47,737 nucleotides of DNA from Aquirhabdus sp. (GCA_030150135.1 JASLGO010000084.1:1-47737); one strand, 5' to 3'; positions 22,378 through 31,290 are shown, numbered from the stretch's first letter. Program-made: numbers and translations. Notes: a model not told the origin generated them from the sequence alone.

Positions 22378-24294
22378 TTAAATGAGCAATGCACTCACAC
22401 GTTTTACATATGCTGCTGGATCTTCTGGTAATCCACCCTCGGCAAGCAATGCTTGATCAAAGATAATATGCGCTAGATCATCGAAGTGGGTTGTTCCTTC
22501 GAGTTTCTTCACTAATGCATGCTCAGGATTGATTTCCAAAATGGGTTTAATCTCTGGGGCTTGTTGTCCCATTTGCTTGAGCATACGCGCAAGTTGACTG
22601 GACATATCACCATCTGCTCCAACCAAACATGCAGGACTATCGACCAAACGCGTGGTGACGCGAACTTCTTTGGCTTTGTCTTTCAAGGTTTCAGTCAGTT
22701 TTTCTAGCAATGGCTTGAAGGTTTCAGCCGCTTGTTCGGCGGCTTTCTTCTCATCTTCATCTTGCAATTTGCCAAGATCAACAGCACCTTTTGCAACGCT
22801 TTGCAGTGATGTGCCATCAAACTCATGCAAGAAGTTCAGCGCCCACTCATCGACACGATCGGTCATGAGCAGGACTTCGATGCCTTTCTTCTTGAACAGT
22901 TCAAGTTGTGGGCTGTTTTTAGCAGCAGCTAGTGTTTCAGCCGTGATGTAGTAAATCGCATCTTGCTCAGGCTTCATACGTGCTTTGTAGTCGGCAAAGG
23001 AAACCTTCACTTCATCGCTAGTGGTTGAAGCAAAGCGGAGCAATTTGGCGATCTTATCTTTATTCGCAAAGTCTTCGCCCAAGCCTTCTTTGATGACTGC
23101 ACCGAATTCAGTGTAAAACTTGGTGTATTTTTCTTGATCTGCCGCTTCAGTGCTTGAAGAAAGATTTTCAAGCATGGTGAGGACGCGGCGAGTGTTGCCT
23201 TCGCGGATTGCTTTCACATCGCGGCTTTCTTGTAGCAGTTCGCGGCTGACGTTGAGTGGCAAATCAGCACTATCGATCACGCCTTTGATAAAGCGCAAAT
23301 ACATTGGCATCAAGCTTTCAGCTTCGTCCATGATAAACACGCGTTTGACGTACAGTTTGATGCCTGCTTTGGCTTCACGGGTAAAGAGATCGTGAGATGC
23401 TTTTGCTGGCACATAGAGCAGTTGGGTGTATTCAGTGCTGCCTTCAACGCGGTTGTGACTCCAGCTGAGTGGGGCTTCTTGATCGCGGCTCAGTTGTTTG
23501 TAGAACTCAATGTATTGTTCTTCGGTGATGTCTTTTTTGCTGCGTGTCCACAGTGCGCTGGCAGAGTTAATGGTTTCCCATTCATCGGTTTTCACCATTT
23601 CACCAGATTCGCCTTCGGTTTCAGCTTCTTTCCATTCTTCTTTTTGCATCAGAATTGGTAGGCTGATATGGTCAGAATATTTGTTGATAATATTCTTCAG
23701 TTTCCAGCCATTGAGATAATCCAGCGCATCATCACGTAAATGCAGGATGATGCTGGTTCCGCGTGCAGCACGTTCAATCGTTTCAACTTCAAAATCGCCT
23801 GTACCACCGCTCACCCAGCGTACGCCTTCATTTGTTGGTAAACCTGCACGACGTGATTCAACGGTGATTTTATCGGCAACGATAAAGCCCGAATAGAAAC
23901 CAACACCAAACTGACCAATCAGTTGCGCATCAGACTTTTGGTCGCCGCTGAGTTTGCTGACAAAATCGCGTGTGCCTGATTTTGCAATGGTTCCTAAATT
24001 GTCGATCGCTTCTTGTTGGCTTAAACCGATACCGTTATCAGTAATCGTGATGGTCTTCGTATCTTTATCAAATCCAACACGAACGGAGAGGTTAGGTGCA
24101 TCTTCAAAGAGCGCTGAGTTATTAATGCCTTCGAAGCGCAATTTGTCACAGGCATCAGATGCGTTCGATACCAGTTCGCGTAAGAAAATTTCTGGATTGG
24201 AGTAGATTGAGTGTGTCACTAAGTGAAGCAGTTGTGCGACTTCAGCTTGGAAGCTATAGCTTTTACTATTTGGTTTTTCAGTAGTGGTTGTCAT
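22378..24294 (-). CDS. htpG: Molecular chaperone HtpG (Hsp90)
   Basis: The 638-residue Hsp90 homologue has the GHKL ATPase N-domain (FLRELVSNASDACDKLRFE, ITDNGIGLSQQEA, IGQFGVGFYSGFIVADKI), the middle domain (YVKRVFIMDEAESLMPMYLRFIKGVIDSADLPLNVSRELLQ) and a C-terminal dimerisation domain. I place the start at the ATG 24294, with AGAGG 7 nt upstream, not at the TTG one codon earlier. A sigma-32 promoter at 24410-24437 makes it a heat-shock gene. Confidence 0.97.
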   Translation of the reverse strand: MTTTTEKPNSKSYSFQAEVAQLLHLVTHSIYSNPEIFLRELVSNASDACDKLRFEGINNSALFEDAPNLSVRVGFDKDTKTITITDNGIGLSQQEAIDNLGTIAKSGTRDFVSKLSGDQKSDAQLIGQFGVGFYSGFIVADKITVESRRAGLPTNEGVRWVSGGTGDFEVETIERAARGTSIILHLRDDALDYLNGWKLKNIINKYSDHISLPILMQKEEWKEAETEGESGEMVKTDEWETINSASALWTRSKKDITEEQYIEFYKQLSRDQEAPLSWSHNRVEGSTEYTQLLYVPAKASHDLFTREAKAGIKLYVKRVFIMDEAESLMPMYLRFIKGVIDSADLPLNVSRELLQESRDVKAIREGNTRRVLTMLENLSSSTEAADQEKYTKFYTEFGAVIKEGLGEDFANKDKIAKLLRFASTTSDEVKVSFADYKARMKPEQDAIYYITAETLAAAKNSPQLELFKKKGIEVLLMTDRVDEWALNFLHEFDGTSLQSVAKGAVDLGKLQDEDEKKAAEQAAETFKPLLEKLTETLKDKAKEVRVTTRLVDSPACLVGADGDMSSQLARMLKQMGQQAPEIKPILEINPEHALVKKLEGTTHFDDLAHIIFDQALLAEGGLPEDPAAYVKRVSALLI

Positions 24295-24409
24295 CAATGA
24301 ACCTCTGATATTGCTGTTGACGTAAGCGCCTTGCTAATTGATTTCACTGAAATTGCTTCATGCAAATTTTTCGAAAATCATAAACAAGACAAAATTCGAG
24401 ATGATTATA

Positions 24410-24437
24410 AAGTGGGGTTGAGTAGGGTGTTTTCAAG
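24410..24437 (-). promoter_or_regulatory. Sigma-32 heat-shock promoter of htpG
   Basis: On the minus strand CTTGAA (24432-24437) and CCCCACTT (24410-24417) are separated by 14 bp, matching the sigma-32 consensus CTTGAA-N13/14-CCCCATNT with one mismatch. A TATAAT (24404-24409) directly follows and could add a vegetative start. Confidence 0.85.
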
Positions 24438-24470
24438 CGTGAATATCATTGGAATTTTCAACTAGCATTA

Positions 24471-24544
24471 GTTCACTGAGCTTGTCGAAGTGCATATCCT
24501 TAATCAAATACCGATCGTTTCGATACTTCGATAAGCTCAGTAAC
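24471..24544. repeat. REP-like inverted repeat pair (TGAGCTTGTCGAAGTG)
   Basis: TTCACTGAGCTTGTCGAAGT (within 24471-24492) and its imperfect inverse ACTTCGATAAGCTCAGTAAC (24525-24544) face each other across about 30 bp. A related single copy lies at 362-383. It lies between the htpG promoter and the frameshifted Tim44-domain gene. Confidence 0.65.
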
Positions 24545-24584
24545 TGCAGGCTCAATGATCTATTTTTAATAGTCGTATAGAAAT

Positions 24585-24621
24585 AAAAAAAGCCTTCGCC
24601 CAGAAAAATCTTGGCGAAGAC
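24585..24621 (-). terminator. Terminator of the Tim44-domain gene
   Basis: On the minus strand GTCTTCGCC pairs with GGCGAAGGC (9 bp with one wobble) and is followed by seven Ts, about 35 bp past the stop codon. Confidence 0.85.
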
Positions 24622-24655
24622 CCTTGGAGAAACGATTTGAATGATTCAGTAAGCT

Positions 24656-25677
24656 TTAGCCTTGTTGAATGCCTGCAACCAGCCATTTGCGATCTATACT
24701 GCCAATAGGCTGTACAAAATGCCATGTTTCGCTAAACGGCACTGGTGCAGAGTTCAAATCTTCACTGACTGTACCGCTGTAGAGAACGCTAGTGACATAC
24801 TGACCATTCTCTTGTGTGCTATCGACAATCTGGGCGTTGAGCGTTGGAAACTCAGCTGTGTCGTGGTTATTAGCAATATCAGACTGAATCGCATTGAACA
24901 TGTCAGGTGTAAAGTAACGACGCAATTCTTCCAGATTGCTTGCACTATTCATGGTTTGCATGTGCAAGAAGGTTGCGCGTGCTTGGCGCAGAAAAGCAGC
25001 ATTTTCTGTACCATCTGGTAAGGTTTGACCATTACTAGTAAATGGTGAAGCAGCGCCAAAACCTGCATTAGATGCGCTCGAACCACCACCTACAGGCTGA
25101 CCAAAAATATTGGTATTGCTACCTGTCGGTTGTGTGCTGTTATTACCAAAACCAAATGGACTTGGTGCTGCATTGCTGGTTGCTAAGGTATTTTTCTTTG
25201 CTGCAAAACGACGATAAACAAAATAACCTACACCCGCCAAAACAATCAGCCAGAACCACGAGAAACCACTTTTTTGTGGTTGCTGTGCAGCTTGTTGATT
25301 CCATGTGCCAGAACCGTTTTCTTGTTGTTGCGCGGCTGTTGGCTGCTGTGTGTTTGCATTTGCTGAACCCGCATGACTTAACAGTGTTGCGCCAACGGCA
25401 CCAGCGGCAACACCAGCGGCGACGCCACCCCATCCTGGGCCACTTTTTTGTGGTGCAGGCTGTGGAGGGGTGTGTATGGACGAGCAGGTGTGCTGTTGTA
25501 ATTGCTGTAATTGTTTGAACTACCATAGTTTGACTGGCCATAAGAGCTTGAGCTCGAACGGCTCATTCCGTGACTGCTACCACCGCCGATACGTTTAGCT
25601 TCTGCCAAAGGTGACAAAACCAGCGTTGCCATAATCAGTGAAGAAATGGCGGTGCGCGTACTTGATTTCATGTTCAT
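24656..25677 (-). pseudogene. Tim44-like domain protein, disrupted by a one-base frameshift
   Basis: The 5' part (from ATG 25677, TAGGA upstream) encodes a signal peptide (TAISSLIMATLVLSPLAEAKR) and a Ser/Tyr/Asn-rich segment, then shifts out of frame at a C4 run (25467-25470 on plus as GGGG) and ends near 25378. In the next frame the protein continues as PPQPAPQKSGPGWGGVAAG, a Gly/Ala region, a membrane helix (FSWFWLIVLAGVGYFVYRRF) and a Tim44-like domain to 24656 (FSETWHFVQP, RKWLVAGIQQG). The whole span is one base short of a multiple of 3. One extra C would restore about 340 residues. It may be a sequencing error at a homopolymer, a real mutation, or programmed slippage. The family is a bacterial membrane-associated Tim44 homologue of unknown role. 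Confidence 0.8.
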
Positions 25678-26009
25678 CATTTTCCTAAAAAGTGATGCAA
25701 TTTTGGATAAAGTATTGATTCTAAAAAACATTGAATTTAAAAAGAGACTTCTTAAATTAAAACAATTGTACTGCTCTAAGATGATGGGCACGTTGTACCT
25801 GTTATCAAGAGTCGAATTATTTCAAAGTGTAAAGTGTGATCCAAATCACACGATCACACACAGCACAAATTATCACAGAACTATAAAAGTATCGTTGTGA
25901 TGTGGTTATGATTGGTGCGAGTTTGGCAATTATTTATAGAACTAAGACGGTGGTTAATTTTGATTTTAAGTCAAACAAATCTCGTGGGAGTCTTAAGATT
26001 TAACTTTGT

Positions 26010-26061
26010 GGCGGGAGGATCCGCCTGCCGCGGGCCTTACTTTTGTCTTGTCAAAAGTAAG
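26010..26061. repeat. Intergenic palindromic repeat (CTTACTTTTG-tcttgt-CAAAAGTAAG)
   Basis: Within the gap of about 520 bp between the Tim44 gene and radA, GGCGG/CCGCC (26010-26025) is followed by a 10-bp perfect hairpin CTTACTTTTG/CAAAAGTAAG (26036-26061). The flanks carry similar direct blocks, TCTTAAGATTTAAC (from 25991) and TCTTAAGAGTAAAG (about 26103). The rest of the gap (25678-26195) shows no convincing gene. The T-rich hairpin sequence resembles dispersed intergenic repeats common in other proteobacteria. Confidence 0.55.
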
Positions 26062-26195
26062 CCAAACCGTGTCCTTCGCAAAACTCGCGTGCAGGGAGAA
26101 ACTCTTAAGAGTAAAGTTTATCCAAGATTCCAGCATTTGAATATTTGCCTCCTGACTCAGACAGTTGCTCAGGACAAGTGAGGAGCAAAAACTCA

Positions 26196-27581
26196 TTATT
26201 TGGAACTCAAGTCAAACGCCGCTGAGAAAGCCTCATGCAGTCGTCCAACACTGATAATTTCCATGCCTTCAATCGCTTGTCTTGGTGCGTTGCCACGCGG
26301 CACGATGGCTTTTTTGAAACCATGTTTAACAGCTTCGCGTAGACGTTCTTGTCCATTGGGAACAGGGCGAATTTCACCAGACAAACCGACTTCACCAAAG
26401 ACAACAAGCTCTTGTGGCAATGCTTTGCCTTTGATACTGGACGCAACCGCGAGTAAGACCGCGAGGTCTGAGCCTGTTTCTAATACTTTGATTCCGCCGA
26501 CGACATTGACAAATACGTCTTGTCCATTGGTATGGATACCGCCATGGCGGTGCATGACGGCAAGGAGCATTGCCAGACGATTTTGATCAAGTCCTAATGC
26601 CACACGACGCGGTGAACCTTGTGTATCATCGACCAAGGCTTGTACTTCGACCAAGAGAGGGCGCGTACCTTCGCGGCTAATCATGACAATACTACCCGCA
26701 ATTGCTTCATCGTAACGACTTAGAAAAATTGCTGATGGATTGGCAACTTCTCGTAAGCCGCGATCAGTCATGGCAAATACGCCAAGTTCATTGACTGCGC
26801 CAAAACGATTTTTCACAGCTCGAATCATGCGAAAGCGTGAATCTGATTCACCTTCAAAATACAAGACACAATCGACCATATGTTCGAGGACACGAGGACC
26901 TGCGAGCGCGCCTTCTTTGGTGACATGACCCACAATGAAAAGGGCAGTGCCTGTCTGCTTGGCGTAACGAGTGAGGATTGCTGCGGATTCACGGATTTGA
27001 GAAACGCCACCCGGTGCGGATTGCAGTGTTTCTGTGAATAAAGTTTGAATCGAATCGAGTACGGCAACCACAGGTTTTTCGGCACTGAGCGTGGCACAAA
27101 TGGTTTCAACCGAAGTTTCTGCCATGACTTTCAGTTGGTCAGTGGGGAGCTCTAACCGTTTTGCGCGCATAGCGACTTGGGATAAAGATTCTTCGCCTGT
27201 GACGTAGAGAGCTTTTTCACCTTGAGCCATGTGTGTGGCGGTTTGCAGCAAAATCGTGGATTTACCGATCCCTGGATCACCACCAATCAAGACGACAGAA
27301 CCATTGACGACACCACCGCCCAGCACACGATCAAATTCACTAATGCCTGTCGGTAAACGAGATTCACGGCTTACAGTGATTTGATCCAGTCGTGTGACGG
27401 TTGCGGCTTGCCCAGCGTAACCTCCACTATTGCCCATACTGCGTGCGCGATGACTTGTGGTTGGTTCAGGCTTGGCTTCAACTAAGCAATTCCATTCACC
27501 GCAATCACTACATTGACCTGACCATTTGGGATGGTTGGTTCCGCAGTGTTGGCAGATGTAAATGGTCTTAACTTTGCTCAT
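26196..27581 (-). CDS. radA: DNA repair protein RadA
   Basis: The 461-residue RecA-like branch-migration helicase acts in recombinational repair. It has the N-terminal C4 zinc finger (ICQHCGTNHPKWSGQCSDCGEW), Walker A GGDPGIGKST near residue 95, the RadA-specific KNRFG motif (IRAVKNRFGAVNELGVF) and a C-terminal Lon-protease-like domain (GGIKVLETGSDLAVLLAVASS). The length is typical. No operon partner is adjacent on this strand. Confidence 0.97.
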   Translation of the reverse strand: MSKVKTIYICQHCGTNHPKWSGQCSDCGEWNCLVEAKPEPTTSHRARSMGNSGGYAGQAATVTRLDQITVSRESRLPTGISEFDRVLGGGVVNGSVVLIGGDPGIGKSTILLQTATHMAQGEKALYVTGEESLSQVAMRAKRLELPTDQLKVMAETSVETICATLSAEKPVVAVLDSIQTLFTETLQSAPGGVSQIRESAAILTRYAKQTGTALFIVGHVTKEGALAGPRVLEHMVDCVLYFEGESDSRFRMIRAVKNRFGAVNELGVFAMTDRGLREVANPSAIFLSRYDEAIAGSIVMISREGTRPLLVEVQALVDDTQGSPRRVALGLDQNRLAMLLAVMHRHGGIHTNGQDVFVNVVGGIKVLETGSDLAVLLAVASSIKGKALPQELVVFGEVGLSGEIRPVPNGQERLREAVKHGFKKAIVPRGNAPRQAIEGMEIISVGRLHEAFSAAFDLSSK

Positions 27582-27713
27582 GAAGTGCTCGAGATGGGTA
27601 TTTGTGGAATGGATGCAGTTTATCGCATTCGTATTTTAATCAGAAAGAGAATGTGTATCTTATAAATAAGGGCTTAAACAATGAATATTTATAGCTCGCA
27701 AACTTGATGGCAT

Positions 27714-28994
27714 TTATAAGTTGAATGGAATGAGTGCCAGAAAGCAGCAAGCAATCATGAGGAATAATCCTGCGGAAATACGGATGGCGTAAGCAATACC
27801 GCCAGATTTAAAGGACACGACGACCTTTGTCACTGTATTACTGCTGACGCCTAATATAATGGGAAGTAGCGCTTGTGTAATCGTTAGTTTTTGCGATGCA
27901 ACTAATGATGCAATTGATGCGGCGGTTGCATGCGCATCAAATATCCCTGTGAATAGTGCGCTTAATATCACGCCTTTTTCACCTAGTTTCGCATTGACCG
28001 CAGCCGAAACAAAAAGCACAACGGTCATCAAAAAAGCAAAAGACGAGGCTTGGTATAAATTAAATGCTCGGTCTTTGTTTGACTGCGGTAATGTGGAGGT
28101 TGGGGAAATTTTCCGAATATAGTAGACCCCGTAAATACAAATGGCGATTGAGCCAAGTATTAAAGGAATAATAAACGGATATAAGATGCTCGGCTCAATG
28201 ACAAATAACACAATCGCCAGCAAAATCAAGGTGGACAGGTTCGATAAAACTCCTCCCGCAACTGCACTATTAAACAGTTCTGGTTCTTGTTTTGATTTAA
28301 GCCCCATCGTGTATGTGGTTGCCGTACTTGAAATAAAGCCACTAATAAACCCAGCAAATGCTAATCCATAACGTAAGCCAATAACGCGCTGAGCCACGTA
28401 ACCGATCGCATTGATGGTCATCATGACAACCATAATCATCACAATGGAATAGGGGTTAATCGCATTGAATGGTCCTATCGCCTTATTTGGTGCAAGGGGA
28501 ACAAGGATACAAATCACGCCTAAAAAAATAATTGCATCATGCAGCTCTTGTTCTGATAAAACGCCTTTAATAAACGCATGAAGCTGAGTTTTTAGCGCGA
28601 GTAGCCCTGTTGTAATGACACCGATGCACGCAGCAAGGATTGGTGTATGAACTGCAAATCCACCTAAGAGTACCGTCAGAACTAGTGCAGCTTCGGTTGT
28701 TAAACCTGAGTCGTTTTTTGAGGTACGGATATAGGATATGGCAGCTAAGCTGCCCATGACTAAAAGAGCGACGCTGAGCAAAAATAAATTGCTGGGCGTA
28801 GCCTGTTGATCCGCCATTAAAATGCTGATCGCACCAATTAATGCGGCAATCGTAAATGTTCTGACGCCTAGTGCATTATCTTCTGAAGATTGTTGCTGGT
28901 GCCGTTCGCGCTCAGTCCCAATCAATAAGCCAATACCGAATGCGACGGATATACCCATCAGGATTTGTGGCGAAATATTATAATAATTAAACAT
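27714..28994 (-). CDS. MgtC/SapB-family membrane protein with DUF4010 domain
   Basis: The 426-residue inner-membrane protein has about 12 hydrophobic helices. Its N-terminal MgtC-like part contains FGIGLLIGTERERHQ and GVRTFTIAALIGAI; the C-terminal DUF4010 part contains GLRYGLAFAGFISGFISSTATTYTMG and FTGIFDAHATAASIASLV. This fits the COG3174 family, whose transported substrate is unknown. The start ATG at 28994 lacks a good SD, so the N-terminus is less sure. Confidence 0.82.
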   Translation of the reverse strand: MFNYYNISPQILMGISVAFGIGLLIGTERERHQQQSSEDNALGVRTFTIAALIGAISILMADQQATPSNLFLLSVALLVMGSLAAISYIRTSKNDSGLTTEAALVLTVLLGGFAVHTPILAACIGVITTGLLALKTQLHAFIKGVLSEQELHDAIIFLGVICILVPLAPNKAIGPFNAINPYSIVMIMVVMMTINAIGYVAQRVIGLRYGLAFAGFISGFISSTATTYTMGLKSKQEPELFNSAVAGGVLSNLSTLILLAIVLFVIEPSILYPFIIPLILGSIAICIYGVYYIRKISPTSTLPQSNKDRAFNLYQASSFAFLMTVVLFVSAAVNAKLGEKGVILSALFTGIFDAHATAASIASLVASQKLTITQALLPIILGVSSNTVTKVVVSFKSGGIAYAIRISAGLFLMIACCFLALIPFNL

Positions 28995-29116
28995 ATTAGT
29001 GTCTTAGTGCGGCTGCAATGTACTGGGTTCACATATATGTGTATCTATAATCAGATTACATCGTAGTTGATTGTCTTGTATTTAGCCATCAAATTAACTA
29101 TCAAAAGTATGTACAT

Positions 29117-29500
29117 TTAAGGCGTTGCTTGAGTGATGGACAACGGTGTATCCACAGAGCATTTTAATAAGCCAAATGTATCAATGAGTCCTTGTCTTAA
29201 TTGATTGAGGGATTCTATTTTTTCATCAATTTGATTGATTTTATTTTTTAATAAAACTTCTAAATCAGTGCGATTTAATTTTCCATGAAGTAGCTCAGGA
29301 GTGACTTCTTTAATTTCACGTAAGGAGAAGCCAAGAGTCTGAGCTCGCCGAATAAATTCGACACGTCTGATATCTTCTGATTGATAAAACCGATATCCAT
29401 TGCCTTTGCGAAGTGGAGTTCCCAGCAGCCCTTGTTTTTCATAATAACGAATCGTATCAGTTGTTGTTTGAGTGGCTTTTGCGAGTTCGCTGATATTCAT
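29117..29500 (-). CDS. MerR-family transcriptional regulator
   Basis: The 127-residue protein has the MerR winged-helix N-terminus (MNISELAKATQTTTDTIRYYEKQGLLGTPLRKGNGYRFY) and FSLREIKEV, then a dimerisation coiled coil (LLKNKINQIDEKIESLNQL). Its C-terminal effector region is short and has only one Cys (LLKCSVDTP), so it is not a clear metal sensor of the MerR/CueR/ZntR type. AAGG lies 8 nt before the ATG. It is divergent from a four-helix membrane protein gene and probably controls it through the dyad at 29543-29556. Confidence 0.88.
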   Translation of the reverse strand: MNISELAKATQTTTDTIRYYEKQGLLGTPLRKGNGYRFYQSEDIRRVEFIRRAQTLGFSLREIKEVTPELLHGKLNRTDLEVLLKNKINQIDEKIESLNQLRQGLIDTFGLLKCSVDTPLSITQATP

Positions 29501-29535
29501 ATTTTATGCCTTGATAGAAAAAGTGAAAAAGCGAC

Positions 29536-29566
29536 TTGACCTTGGTCTATAGACCAGAGTTTAAGG
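29536..29566 (+). promoter_or_regulatory. MerR-type promoter with dyad operator
   Basis: TTGACC (29536-29541) as -35 is followed by a spacer of 18-19 bp that contains the perfect palindrome TGGTCTATAGACCA (29543-29556), then TTTAAG/TTAAGG as -10. A long spacer with a central dyad is the signature of MerR-activated promoters. It points toward the membrane-protein gene. Confidence 0.8.
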
Positions 29567-29629
29567 TGCTTTCTTCAGCGTTAAACATAAAAACGCAATT
29601 TTATTGATTATATGAAGGTAGTAAAAATT

Positions 29630-30028
29630 ATGGACACTCAATATCGCAAAATTGTACGTGCTTCGGCGGTTTATGATTTTGTCGTGACTGCGCCGTTTGT
29701 TACGCCGTGGTCATTTGCAATCGTACATGACACTTTGAGTCAGATTGCTCCGACTCCAGCATTTGAACCGACTCATTTGTTATTTGTGAATTTGTTTGGT
29801 TCGATCGTGATTGTCTGGTCAATCTTAAGAATCAGAAATCCACAACCGATCTATGGTTTCTATGATTCGATCGGTCGAGCCCTATTTTCAACGTGGTTTC
29901 TTTATTATTTGATTTTGTATCACATTAACCCGATCACATGGATTTTTGCCGTATTTGAAATTTTATGGTTTATTGTTCAATTCTATGGCTTTATGAAAAT
30001 TCCAGCAGAGCATAGACCTGTGATTTAG
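29630..30028 (+). CDS. Four-helix membrane protein of unknown function, MerR-controlled
   Basis: From the ATG at 29630 the 132-residue protein has four hydrophobic segments (ASAVYDFVVTAPFVTPWSFA; LLFVNLFGSIVIVWSIL; ALFSTWFLYYLILY; WIFAVFEILWFIVQFYGF) with short loops and a C-terminal KIPAEHRPVI. No known family is recognised. A longer start at 29612 exists, but AAGG before 29630 favours the shorter form. It is the apparent target of the divergent MerR regulator, so it likely responds to a chemical or redox signal. Confidence 0.7.
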   Translation: MDTQYRKIVRASAVYDFVVTAPFVTPWSFAIVHDTLSQIAPTPAFEPTHLLFVNLFGSIVIVWSILRIRNPQPIYGFYDSIGRALFSTWFLYYLILYHINPITWIFAVFEILWFIVQFYGFMKIPAEHRPVI

Positions 30029-30073
30029 AGAGGTTGTTGGCAGTTTATGGGTGTTCATAAATAACAGGCAATA

Positions 30074-30106
30074 AAAAAAGCCTAGGATTAAGATCACTAG
30101 GCTTTT
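30074..30106. terminator. Bidirectional terminator (membrane-protein gene and tRNA-Glu)
   Basis: AAAAAGCCTAG and CTAGGCTTTTT form an 11-bp stem with an 11-nt loop between the convergent membrane-protein gene and tRNA-Glu. Confidence 0.85.
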
Positions 30107-30141
30107 TGAGCAAGTTTTACTTCAGCAAACTTACTAGAATT

Positions 30142-30217
30142 TGGCGTCCCCACGGGGATTCGAACCCCGGTACTCACCGTGAAAGGGTGATGTCCTAGGC
30201 CTCTAGACGATGGGGAC
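30142..30217 (-). tRNA. tRNA-Glu (anticodon TTC)
   Basis: The 76-nt minus-strand sequence begins GTCCCCATCGTCTAGAGG, has the anticodon loop CCTTTCACGG with TTC, the T arm GGGGTTCGAATCCCC and ends GGGGACGCCA with an encoded CCA. The acceptor stem GTCCCC/GGGGAC is perfect. A promoter lies at 30245-30272 and a terminator at 30074-30106, so it is a stand-alone tRNA gene. Confidence 0.97.
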
Positions 30218-30244
30218 TAAAGGCAACTCATGTAACAGGCGCGT

Positions 30245-30272
30245 ATTTTAGAGATATACGGCGGGAAGTCAA
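30245..30272 (-). promoter_or_regulatory. Sigma-70 promoter of tRNA-Glu
   Basis: On the minus strand TTGACT (30267-30272), 16 bp and TAAAAT (30245-30250) lie about 28 bp upstream of the tRNA 5' end. A GC-rich ACGCGCC stretch follows the -10 box, as at stringently controlled promoters. Confidence 0.75.
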
Positions 30273-30417
30273 GTTAATAGTGAGCAGGATGTGATCATTT
30301 AGTGAAAAAATTAAAAAATATTGAAAATTCATCTGAAACTTAGCGTATTTTCGGGTGAAATGCATTAGTTTGGAGTTAGCAAATTGAGCATGATTTAGAA
30401 CGATAAGAGAGTGTGAG

Positions 30418-31290
30418 ATGCATCAAAGAGAGTTGAATGATCAAGCATTGATGACACTGATTCGCAAGGTAGATAGCCATAAAGGAAGTTATGGCAGTGT
30501 GGCTGTCGTTGGCGGTAATGTGGGGATGTTGGGTGCGGCATTGTTATCTGGTCGAGCCGCATTGGCGGCTGGGACTGGCAAGGTGTGGATTCATGCATTG
30601 GATGATCGTTTGTCGGTCGATCCGTTTGCGCCTGAATTAATGATTCGATCTGCAAAAGTGGATCTAACTGAAGCAACGGCTTTGGCGGTTGGTCCTGGAA
30701 TGGGGCAAGATCCATTAGCACATGAGGCATTTGAACATGCATTGATGTATGCCAATAAACCCTGTGTTTACGATGCGGATGCACTCAATATGGTCGCAGT
30801 AAATCAAGATTATCAACAGAAAATAGCTTCTCGCGAGTTGATGGCAATTTTAACCCCGCATCCTGCTGAAGCGGGTCGGCTGCTTAGATGCACGACAGAA
30901 GAAGTGCAGCGTAATCGTTTAGATGCTGCACAGAGAATTGCTGAGCGTTATAACAGTATCACTGTGCTGAAAGGCTATCATACTGTCATCATGCATCCAA
31001 ATGGTGGGTACTTGATTAATCGAACTGGTGGCCCTGAGTTAGCTGTTGCAGGGCAGGGTGATGTGCTTACAGGGATAATTTCTGCGCTGCTTGCACAACG
31101 TTTTAGCGCGTTTGATGCGGCTTCGTGGGGCGCGCATCTTCATGGATTAGCTGGAAATTTATATACCAAAAAAATGCAGGGTTCGATTGGCCTGACGGCG
31201 AGTGTGGCTGTGACTTTAGTAAGTCAAATGCTGAATCAGTTGTTGATGGATAAATCAAAACAGGTGTTGAGTAAACGGGTGCTGCATTAG
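30418..31290 (+). CDS. nnrD: ADP-dependent NAD(P)H-hydrate dehydratase (single domain)
   Basis: The 290-residue ribokinase-like enzyme repairs hydrated NAD(P)H (NADHX). Seen are SHKGSYGSVAVVGGNVGMLGAALLSGRAALAAGTGKV, ALAVGPGMGQ, YDADALN, ILTPHPAEAGRLL and the ATP/ADP motif GQGDVLTGIISALLAQ. The family is often fused to an NADHX epimerase (NnrE) domain; none is present here. SD GAGAG lies 7 nt upstream of the ATG. It converges with the helicase gene, leaving a 20-bp gap. Confidence 0.9.
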   Translation: MHQRELNDQALMTLIRKVDSHKGSYGSVAVVGGNVGMLGAALLSGRAALAAGTGKVWIHALDDRLSVDPFAPELMIRSAKVDLTEATALAVGPGMGQDPLAHEAFEHALMYANKPCVYDADALNMVAVNQDYQQKIASRELMAILTPHPAEAGRLLRCTTEEVQRNRLDAAQRIAERYNSITVLKGYHTVIMHPNGGYLINRTGGPELAVAGQGDVLTGIISALLAQRFSAFDAASWGAHLHGLAGNLYTKKMQGSIGLTASVAVTLVSQMLNQLLMDKSKQVLSKRVLH

